A DNA stretch of 10,485 nucleotides, from contig JAKITM010000080.1 of assembly GCA_021648045.1 (NCBI GenBank), positions 1 to 10,485 of the forward strand, in the 5' to 3' direction. The notes under the pieces are model-generated. The model had not been told where the DNA came from. It ran no database searches and saw nothing but the letters and a program-made list of their open reading frames with translations. The DNA comes from Lysobacterales bacterium. Lineage in GTDB: Bacteria; Pseudomonadota; Gammaproteobacteria; Xanthomonadales; SZUA-36. A program made the position numbers and the translations under genes. Positions 5,440-10,485 of this stretch are shown here, piece after piece. Position 1 is the stretch's first letter. Every line of letters starts with the position of its first letter.

Positions 5440-7319
5440 TTTATTGCCTGTTGTGACCTGTTTATAGAAACAACTTTTTCTGACATGGGTGAAGATGCAC
5501 GGTCAAGTTCCGGCACCAACATTACCAGCGTGTTGTAGATGCTCTGGGTATCGTAGCGTTTTACTGCTATTTCAGAACCCCGTAAGGCTTCCTGCAACTC
5601 TGGCCATGCCGTCTTGCGGTGCCGCGCCAAGAAGATTTTTTCATGACTGGTTTTCTTATAAGGCTCGTGTTCGTGAAACAACTCTTCAAACAGTTTTTCA
5701 CCCGGCCGAAGCCCGGTGTATATAATCTGGATATCTTTACCTGGCTCTTTTCCAGCCAGCCGAATCAATTGTTCGGCAAGGTAGGATATTTTGACCGGGT
5801 CACCCATATCCAGAACAAATATCTCACTGCCCTTGCCGAGTACTGCTGCCTGCAAAATCAGCTGTGATGCCTCTGATATGGTCATGAAATAACGGGAAAT
5901 TTCCGGATGCGTTACAGTAACCGGCCCGCCCTTGCGAATCTGATCATTAAATAAGGGTACAACGCTGCCGTTGGAGTTCAAGACATTACCAAAGCGCACT
6001 GTGATGAAGCGTGTATCAGAATGTGCATCCATATTCTGACAGTAAATTTCGGCGACTCGTTTGGTCGCTCCCATTATATTACTGGGGTTAACCGCTTTAT
6101 CGGTTGAAATAAGCACAAAAGTACCAACGCCGTGGCGATCCGCTGCTTGTGACATGCGGATGGTACCAATGACATTATTCCGGTAGGCTTCACGAATTTG
6201 GTTTTGCAAAATGGGTAAGTGTTTGTACGCTGCGGCGTGGAAAATCATATCTGGGCGGTATTCTGATACGATTTTTTCAGCGGTAGCTGAATCGCAAATA
6301 TCACCCAGCACGCAGGCATAAACCAGGTCCTGGTAGTCGTTACTCAGCTCCTTTTCAATTTGGTAAAGATTAAACTCACTCTGGTCAACGACAATTAATT
6401 CTACCGGATTAAGATGTGCAATCTGGCGACAAAGTTCTGCGCCAATCGAGCCACCGCCACCAGTGATTAACACCCGTTTATTGGATAAGCCAGAACGAAT
6501 AGATTCCCAGTTAAGCATAACCGGCTCGCGCCCTAGCAGGTCATCAATAATGACCGGTTTAATCTCATCAATTCTAACGGCTTTATTACCGAAATCCTGT
6601 AATGTAGGCAAAGTCATAAATTTGACTTCTGCATCCTCGCATACCTCTACGATCCGCTGCATTTGTTGATTGCTGGCAGAAGGTATAGCGATAATAGCGA
6701 GCTCGACATTCAGACTTTGGCACAACGATTCCAGCTGGCTGATTTCACCCAAAACCGGAAGGCCGTGAATTCTTGCGCCTACGAGTTTACGCTTATCATC
6801 GAGCAAACCCAGTACATTAAAACCGCCTCGATGACGCAACTCGCGTACCAACAAGGCACCTGAGTGACCTGCACCGATAATCAGGGTACGCTTGCCGCCA
6901 CTAGTATTGATTCCCATGTGCTTATCTTTCCAGATTCTGTAAAGCATTCGGGGAATACCCAATACCAGGAACAAAATTAATGGATAAGCAATCAGGATGA
7001 CTGACATTGATGCCAGTGAAGCACTACCGAGCAAAAACCCCAAGGCAACGATCAAACCGCCAAGGGTGCTGGCTTTAATAATGCTCCAAAGGTCAAGAAA
7101 ACTAGCGAAACGCCAAAGGCCGCGATACAGCCCAATATACCAAAACATTAAGCCCTGCATACTGAGAACCAAAATGGTTTCAATACTAAATATGCTAATT
7201 GCAGAACTACCCGCAAGGATCTGGTTTTGCAGCCAGCTCGCCGAAAGCCATGCAATAAGCACCATGACCAGGTCGTGGCCAACAACGGCTGCGCGGGGGT
7301 GTCTGAGCCAATGCATCAT
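5436..7319 (-). CDS. Membrane-bound nucleotide-sugar 4,6-dehydratase (WbpM/PglF/CapD family)
   Basis: The 627-residue inner-membrane enzyme belongs to the long form of the SDR-type UDP-GlcNAc 4,6-dehydratases, which make the 4-keto-6-deoxy sugar used for bacillosamine-, FucNAc- or QuiNAc-type residues. About four hydrophobic helices occupy residues 15-125. A first Rossmann domain follows, with GAGHSG at 149-154. The catalytic SDR domain has GGGGSIG at 287-293. The family's Ser/Thr-Met-Lys arrangement replaces the usual Tyr: ISTDKAV at 404-410, then Met416 and Lys420 in NIMGATK. RFGNVLNSNGSVVP (442-455) and GLRPGEKLFEEL (536-547) are hallmark blocks. GAAGGG upstream of the ATG is a strong ribosome site. 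The upstream transferase gene ends 1 bp before, and galU overlaps by 4 bp. The exact product sugar is unknown, so I give no symbol. Confidence 0.93.
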   Translation of the reverse strand: MMHWLRHPRAAVVGHDLVMVLIAWLSASWLQNQILAGSSAISIFSIETILVLSMQGLMFWYIGLYRGLWRFASFLDLWSIIKASTLGGLIVALGFLLGSASLASMSVILIAYPLILFLVLGIPRMLYRIWKDKHMGINTSGGKRTLIIGAGHSGALLVRELRHRGGFNVLGLLDDKRKLVGARIHGLPVLGEISQLESLCQSLNVELAIIAIPSASNQQMQRIVEVCEDAEVKFMTLPTLQDFGNKAVRIDEIKPVIIDDLLGREPVMLNWESIRSGLSNKRVLITGGGGSIGAELCRQIAHLNPVELIVVDQSEFNLYQIEKELSNDYQDLVYACVLGDICDSATAEKIVSEYRPDMIFHAAAYKHLPILQNQIREAYRNNVIGTIRMSQAADRHGVGTFVLISTDKAVNPSNIMGATKRVAEIYCQNMDAHSDTRFITVRFGNVLNSNGSVVPLFNDQIRKGGPVTVTHPEISRYFMTISEASQLILQAAVLGKGSEIFVLDMGDPVKISYLAEQLIRLAGKEPGKDIQIIYTGLRPGEKLFEELFHEHEPYKKTSHEKIFLARHRKTAWPELQEALRGSEIAVKRYDTQSIYNTLVMLVPELDRASSPMSEKVVSINRSQQAIK

Positions 7320-7320
7320 C

Positions 7321-8364
7321 CTAATGCCCTTCGTTTATATTATTTTTGTTATTGGTTCGTTGATTTCGATACACAGCATACCAGAGCAAACTAAACAGCA
7401 GGTAAACAAAAACTGCCGCACTGAAGCTATTAATCCGTCCGCTCTGTGCCAACCAGAAAACCGGCAGCACTAGCAGAAAATTCAATGCCTGATAAATCAA
7501 CCATGTACCCACATGTCCATAACCGCCCGTTACCAGCCGTTGATAAGCATGTTCACGGTGGGGATTATACCATTTTTGACCGCTTAGGATGCGTGCCATT
7601 AAGGTCAAAGTTGCATCCACCACAAAAGTCGCTAACACGATACTTAACAATAGTAGGTCAAGCTGATAGAGCAACCAGCCAGCTACAATGAGCACTGAAA
7701 AAGCAACACCCAAAACACCACTGAGAACATCGCCCATAAACACCCGTGGACGGGGGAAATTCCAAACTATAAAACCCGCAGAAACGGCCACCAACAACAG
7801 TGACAGCAAGGTGAGTGGGTAAATGTTATTAAGCTTAAAAAACCAGGCCAGAAGCAGGCCGGAAAATACCGCCTGACCCGCTGCCATTCCATGACTGCCA
7901 TCCATAAAGTTATATAAATTGGTCAGCCAGAGCATTGCCATGAATGCGAAAAATAGCAAAGCTGTGGCAGGCTTTGGTGCTGGCGCAGCCGCCAGCAACA
8001 TCAACACTACTGCAGCGCAGGCAAGCACTTGGATGGTTAATTTCATGGTGTTAGATAGGCTGGCATGGTCATCACGGTAACCCACAACCCCAAGCCCAAA
8101 AACAGCAATTATGAATGCTATAAAACTAACTTGTCCTAATCCTCCAAGTGCACCCCACTGGCTGAATAAAAAGTATTCACAGAGTAACAGCAACACCAAA
8201 ACTGCAACTACTCCGCCACCTCGCGGTATTGGCCGGTCGTGCGAACGACGCTCTCCGGGGTAATCCAGTAACTTTTTTTTGTTCGAATAATAAATTGCCA
8301 GCGGCGTGAGTCCCAGCGTTAAAACAAATGCCAGTAGTGGATAGAACCACAGGGGCTGGCTCAT
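7321..8364 (-). CDS. WbpL/WecA-like undecaprenyl-phosphate sugar-1-phosphate transferase (MraY superfamily)
   Basis: The 347-residue protein has about ten hydrophobic segments and belongs to the polyprenyl-phosphate N-acetylhexosamine-1-phosphate transferases that start O-antigen or similar chains on undecaprenyl phosphate at the inner membrane. Motifs in order: RSHDRPIPRGGG (40-51), GYRDDHASLS (95-104, the Asp98-Asp99 pair), NLYNFMDGSHG (149-159), FMGDVLSG (209-216), FVVDATLTL (247-255) and the C-terminal PHREHAYQRL (268-277). Two motifs are atypical: the usual DGxDG reads DGSHG, so the second Asp is His158, and the usual GDVGS reads GDVLS. The core Asp155 and Asp212 remain. The ATG overlaps the lapB stop by 4 bp, and the dehydratase that could make its substrate follows 1 bp later. 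A WbpL-type role is likely; the sugar is unknown and the substitutions leave some doubt about activity. Confidence 0.88.
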   Translation of the reverse strand: MSQPLWFYPLLAFVLTLGLTPLAIYYSNKKKLLDYPGERRSHDRPIPRGGGVVAVLVLLLLCEYFLFSQWGALGGLGQVSFIAFIIAVFGLGVVGYRDDHASLSNTMKLTIQVLACAAVVLMLLAAAPAPKPATALLFFAFMAMLWLTNLYNFMDGSHGMAAGQAVFSGLLLAWFFKLNNIYPLTLLSLLLVAVSAGFIVWNFPRPRVFMGDVLSGVLGVAFSVLIVAGWLLYQLDLLLLSIVLATFVVDATLTLMARILSGQKWYNPHREHAYQRLVTGGYGHVGTWLIYQALNFLLVLPVFWLAQSGRINSFSAAVFVYLLFSLLWYAVYRNQRTNNKNNINEGH

Positions 8365-9587
8365 TCGCCGTTAACCCCACGAATACGACTGGTGGTATCC
8401 CAGCGTTTGCAACTGGGGCATTGCCACTGATGCTGCTGCCCGGAAAAGCCGCAATGTTTACAGCGGTATACTGGTTGATTCTTAAGTAGTTGATGGGTGA
8501 GTTCAAGTAAAATGTCCCGGCTTGAGGCGTCAGCACTTTGGGTGCTGGATAAACCGCCCAACAGGCCATCTACAGGAAGGCTGTTTGACTGTTCAGTAGC
8601 GTTCATATCAATAAGGTAGGCCAGGCCCTGCACCGATGGGTGCTGGCGTAGAAATACAACCAAAAACTCGGCAGCAACCTTTAAACCCTGTTCGTTTTTA
8701 TACAGTCGAGTTCTAGCAATAACCGGGGTAATGCCGTGCGTATCTGCAATAAACTGATCGAGGTATTCAGGGATCCTAGCTTGTCGCCCTGCCGCCTCTA
8801 AGTTTTGCAGTAATGCGGGTAGTATTTCGGGCAGGCAATCATTGCCAAAGCAATACGCCTGTAGATAAGCGTCTGCTGCATCACTGAACTGCTCTTGCTG
8901 TTCAGCCATTCGCGCTTCAAGCAGGCAGCTTCGAACTGACTCAGAGTTATACTGGCGAGCCTGCCGTAAATAAGCGTGGGCTTCATCAAAATCAGACTGT
9001 AACGCACTTTCTTCAGCCAATATTGAATAATAATTAGCAATTATATGGCCCATGCCGTTTTGCCTGGTTTGCGCCAGCTGTTTGGCAATACTGATGGCCT
9101 TGTGCCAATCTTTTTCCTGTTGATAAATATCGAGCAGGTGTTTTAGCGCGGAGGGAGTATGGGCATCGCCTTCGACCAGCTCAGCAAATAACCGTTCTGC
9201 CCTATCCAGCAAGCCTGCGCGCATATAGTCTTCACCCAGTTCCAATAAGGCGCGGGTACGCTGACGCTCGGTAAGACCTGGTTTGGCAATTATGTTTTGG
9301 TGGCAGCGGATGGCGCGGTCGACCTCACCCCGCCGACGAAATAAATTCCCCAGCGCATAATGAGTTTCAACGGTGTCTTGGTTAACCTCAGCAAGGCGCA
9401 GGAAAACATCAATAGCCTTATCTTGTTGCTCGTTAAGCAGGTAGTTTAAGCCACGAAAATAGTGGCCACGAAAGCGTTCCTCAGGGTCTTGCTTGCGGGA
9501 TTTTCTAGGCTTATATTTCGCAATTAACCCGCCGGTTGCAAGCGCTGCAACCACAATGAGCAGGAGAACTAAACCCTCAATCTTCAC
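8361..9587 (-). CDS. lapB: LPS assembly regulator LapB (YciM), TPR protein with rubredoxin-like end
   Basis: The 408-residue inner-membrane protein faces the cytoplasm. In E. coli LapB controls LPS synthesis by promoting FtsH-dependent turnover of LpxC, in opposition to PbgA/YejM. Seen here: one N-terminal helix (about 5-23), then a run of TPR-type helical repeats (about 40-320; for example HYALGNLFRRRGEVDRAI and ALLELGEDYMRAGLLDRA), and a C-terminal rubredoxin-like metal knuckle with Cys376, Cys379, Cys390 and Cys393 in RCKHCGF...CPSCKRW. The start codon is GTG (complement of 9585-9587). It lies 11 bp inside the end of lapA and has only a weak ribosome site, so translation is probably coupled to lapA. 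The helix begins right after it, as in relatives. E. coli LapB has 389 residues, so the length is normal. Confidence 0.93.
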   Translation of the reverse strand: MKIEGLVLLLIVVAALATGGLIAKYKPRKSRKQDPEERFRGHYFRGLNYLLNEQQDKAIDVFLRLAEVNQDTVETHYALGNLFRRRGEVDRAIRCHQNIIAKPGLTERQRTRALLELGEDYMRAGLLDRAERLFAELVEGDAHTPSALKHLLDIYQQEKDWHKAISIAKQLAQTRQNGMGHIIANYYSILAEESALQSDFDEAHAYLRQARQYNSESVRSCLLEARMAEQQEQFSDAADAYLQAYCFGNDCLPEILPALLQNLEAAGRQARIPEYLDQFIADTHGITPVIARTRLYKNEQGLKVAAEFLVVFLRQHPSVQGLAYLIDMNATEQSNSLPVDGLLGGLSSTQSADASSRDILLELTHQLLKNQPVYRCKHCGFSGQQHQWQCPSCKRWDTTSRIRGVNGE

Positions 9588-9882
9588 TTACAGACAATCG
9601 AGTTAGACTCGAATTATCGCCATCGGCAGATGCTTCGAGTTTACGCACTGTTTTTTGAAGTCCTCTGAGTTGTATAGCCTGAGGCAGCACCCGGAAAACA
9701 TAAAGTGCGAACAGGCCGAGTAATATTCCCAGCACAAAGGCCATCACTAAAGCAGCGCCTAGTGGTAATTCAAGTTGCTGCCAGAATAGATCAATATTGA
9801 CTGAGCTAGCGTTTAGAGTACCAATTAACAGGCCGAGAACAAGTGCTAACAGCGCAAGAATATATAAGCTTAAACGATACAT
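9577..9882 (-). CDS. lapA: LapA, small two-helix inner-membrane protein (DUF1049)
   Basis: The 101-residue partner of LapB is encoded just before it, as in most gammaproteobacteria. Two transmembrane helices are visible (about residues 4-23 and 41-63). Between them lies the family's N..SVNIDLFW segment (24-34), and after them a charged cytoplasmic tail (LRGLQKTVRKLEAS). E. coli LapA has 102 residues. In E. coli it is associated with LapB and FtsH in the LPS regulatory complex. No clear Shine-Dalgarno precedes the ATG. The codon lies at the end of a 14-nt near-tandem repeat shared with the end of ihfB, 20 bp after the ihfB stop. The coding region overlaps lapB by 11 bp. Confidence 0.92.
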   Translation of the reverse strand: MYRLSLYILALLALVLGLLIGTLNASSVNIDLFWQQLELPLGAALVMAFVLGILLGLFALYVFRVLPQAIQLRGLQKTVRKLEASADGDNSSLTRLSVSED

Positions 9883-9907
9883 TTAGCGGCAAGCATTTAG
9901 CTTCAAG
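9880..9907 (-). repeat. 14-nt near-tandem duplication across the ihfB-lapA junction
   Basis: On the plus strand CATTTAGCGGCAAG (9880-9893) is followed directly by CATTTAGCTTCAAG (9894-9907), identical at 12 of 14 positions. On the coding strand each copy ends in AAATG. The second of these is the lapA start, and the first opens an eight-codon frame (MLAAKCIV, 9896 down to 9870) that overlaps the lapA start in another frame. The first copy covers the ihfB stop codon. Confidence 0.7.
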
Positions 9908-9914
9908 AAGCTAA
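9897..9914. repeat. Inverted repeat at the end of ihfB
   Basis: TTAGCTTC (9897-9904) and GAAGCTAA (9907-9914) are perfect complements around AA. In the coding-strand mRNA they would pair across the last ihfB codons and stop. The six T residues at 9915-9920 follow it only on the plus strand, that is, for antisense transcription. For the operon transcript it is not terminator-like. Confidence 0.5.
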
Positions 9915-10208
9915 TTTTTTAGTAGCAATAGATGCGTTAACCCGCTCACGCAGTGCTTTGCCGGGCTTAAAGTGTGGTACATGCTTACCCGGTAAGGCAA
10001 CAGATGCGCCTGTTTTCGGGTTCCTACCCATCCGTGGTGGACGGTAGCGCAGTGAAAAACTTCCGAATCCGCGAATTTCAATCCGCTCACCGGTAGCCAG
10101 TGCCTGACTCATTTGTTCGAGGATGGTTTTAACCGCGAGTTCCACATCAACATGAGCCAGATGTTGCTGTTGTTCCGCGAGCAAATCAATTAATTCTGAT
10201 TTTGTCAT
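9903..10208 (-). CDS. ihfB: Integration host factor beta subunit
   Basis: The 101-residue DNA-bending protein forms the IHF heterodimer with IhfA. It shapes promoters (often sigma54-dependent), recombination sites and the nucleoid. The HU/IHF signature is complete: ERIEIRGFGSF (41-51), then PPRMGRNPKTG (57-67), whose proline 64 intercalates in the DNA minor groove in known structures. Glu44 and Arg46, which lie in the stretch known for sequence reading by the beta subunit, sit at the same positions as in E. coli, and this favours IhfB over HU or IhfA. The context rpsA-ihfB-lapA-lapB is conserved in gammaproteobacteria. No Shine-Dalgarno is present in the AT-rich 30 bases before the ATG. The stop overlaps an inverted repeat. 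Confidence 0.96.
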   Translation of the reverse strand: MTKSELIDLLAEQQQHLAHVDVELAVKTILEQMSQALATGERIEIRGFGSFSLRYRPPRMGRNPKTGASVALPGKHVPHFKPGKALRERVNASIATKKLAS

Positions 10209-10246
10209 AATATGATTGTAATACAGTTTAAGTTATTAGATGTAAA

Positions 10247-10272
10247 GCGGGGGTCGCTAACGCGGCCCCCGC
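10247..10272 (-). terminator. Strong hairpin after rpsA, probable leaky terminator or attenuator
   Basis: An 11-bp stem (one G-U wobble pair) with a TAAC loop: GCGGGGGTCGC (10247-10257) against GCGGCCCCCGC (10262-10272). Read on the coding strand it lies just after the rpsA stop, but it is followed by only TTTACA rather than a proper U-run. Termination may therefore be partial, leaving some read-through into ihfB, or the stem may mainly protect the rpsA mRNA end. Confidence 0.65.
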
Positions 10273-10282
10273 CGATTTACAC

Positions 10283-10485
10283 TCAGTCTTTTTGGTCGAG
10301 TTGCTGACGCAGAAGGTCACCCAGAGTGGAACCTGTTGAGGTTTCAGCACTACTTTCGTACTCTTCCAGTGCTTCAGCCAGTTCGTCGTCTTCCTTAGCT
10401 TTAATAGACAGGCTAAGTACACGATTTTTACGATCGATATTAACAAACTTGGCTTCAACTGAATCACCAACAGAGTATAGCTTGC
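10283..10485 (-). CDS. rpsA: 30S ribosomal protein S1, C-terminal end (cut by window end)
   Basis: On the minus strand a frame is open from the window edge to a TGA at 10283-10285, encoding 66 residues. It contains VGDSVEAKFVNIDRKNRVLS, which is the end of the last S1 RNA-binding domain of RpsA. An acidic linker (KEDDELAEALEEYESS) and the tail TLGDLLRQQLDQKD follow, typical of gammaproteobacterial S1. The protein binds mRNA on the 30S subunit and helps initiate translation on leaders with weak Shine-Dalgarno sequences. Its position before ihfB is the conserved order. Most of the gene is outside the window. A longer methionine-started reading in another minus-strand frame at 10228-10470 is a shadow. 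Confidence 0.93.
   Translation of the reverse strand, partial: KLYSVGDSVEAKFVNIDRKNRVLSLSIKAKEDDELAEALEEYESSAETSTGSTLGDLLRQQLDQKD

Noticed and set aside
6997..7473. 158-codon plus-strand open frame across the dehydratase-transferase junction
   Set aside because: It is antisense to two well-supported genes, has no recognisable domain and no ribosome site of note; it reads as a shadow of membrane-protein codons.
8177..8569. 130-codon minus-strand frame across the lapB-transferase junction
   Set aside because: It overlaps the ends of two clear genes in another frame and shows no family features.
9897..9920. Intrinsic terminator on the plus strand (hairpin plus six T)
   Set aside because: The stem is AT-rich and no plus-strand gene lies upstream of it for several kilobases; listed only as an inverted repeat.
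10203..10216. IHF binding site overlapping the ihfB start (autoregulation)
   Set aside because: The best alignment to the WATCAANNNNTTR consensus has at least two mismatches in conserved positions.
10228..10470. 80-codon minus-strand frame at the right edge
   Set aside because: The neighbouring frame encodes the end of ribosomal protein S1 with its typical sequence; this one is a frame shadow running into the terminator.
1..10485. CRISPR array, insertion sequence, tRNA, prophage or toxin-antitoxin pair
   Set aside because: I saw no regularly spaced long repeats, transposase or integrase motifs, cloverleaf-like sequence or small paired toxin/antitoxin frames; coding is dense and explained by housekeeping and envelope genes.

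Overview
The window reads as an ordinary chromosomal stretch of a gammaproteobacterium, with no mobile element, tRNA, rRNA or CRISPR. The evidence is the block rpsA-ihfB-lapA-lapB, the NfuA type of Fe-S carrier, PhhA/PhhB, an Slp-family lipoprotein and GalU. The mix, together with small class I cytochromes, suggests a free-living, probably aquatic, aerobic member of the Pseudomonadales/Cellvibrionales side of the class. That placement is an inference from gene content, not from a phylogeny.

Region 1 (1-2930, plus strand). The 3' part of phhA and then phhB make and support phenylalanine hydroxylation. They are followed by an Slp-family outer-membrane lipoprotein and a DUF502 two-helix membrane protein. 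A good sigma70-like promoter then precedes a tandem pair of small periplasmic cytochromes c. The region ends at a perfect GC-rich palindrome that can terminate transcription from both sides.

Region 2 (2941-10485, minus strand, read from right to left). The 3' end of rpsA is followed by a strong hairpin. Then come ihfB, lapA, lapB, a WbpL/WecA-like lipid-linked sugar-phosphate transferase, a WbpM/PglF-like nucleotide-sugar 4,6-dehydratase, galU, an alpha/beta-hydrolase esterase and nfuA. From lapA to nfuA every junction is an overlap or a gap of at most 4 bp, so the seven genes look like one translationally coupled operon. LapA/LapB act on LPS synthesis control. The transferase would start a polysaccharide on undecaprenyl phosphate, the dehydratase would make its deoxy-sugar precursor, and GalU supplies UDP-glucose. 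The theme is therefore envelope polysaccharide, with an esterase of unknown substrate and an Fe-S carrier at the tail.

The order ihfB ... wbpL-wbpM is that of the O-antigen locus boundary known in Pseudomonas aeruginosa, here without any O-antigen cluster between the two ends. The points most worth a second look are this collapsed locus, non-canonical residues in two conserved motifs of the transferase, a 14-nt near-tandem duplication that includes the lapA start codon, and the lack of a Shine-Dalgarno sequence before ihfB. I did not find a convincing wholly new system.
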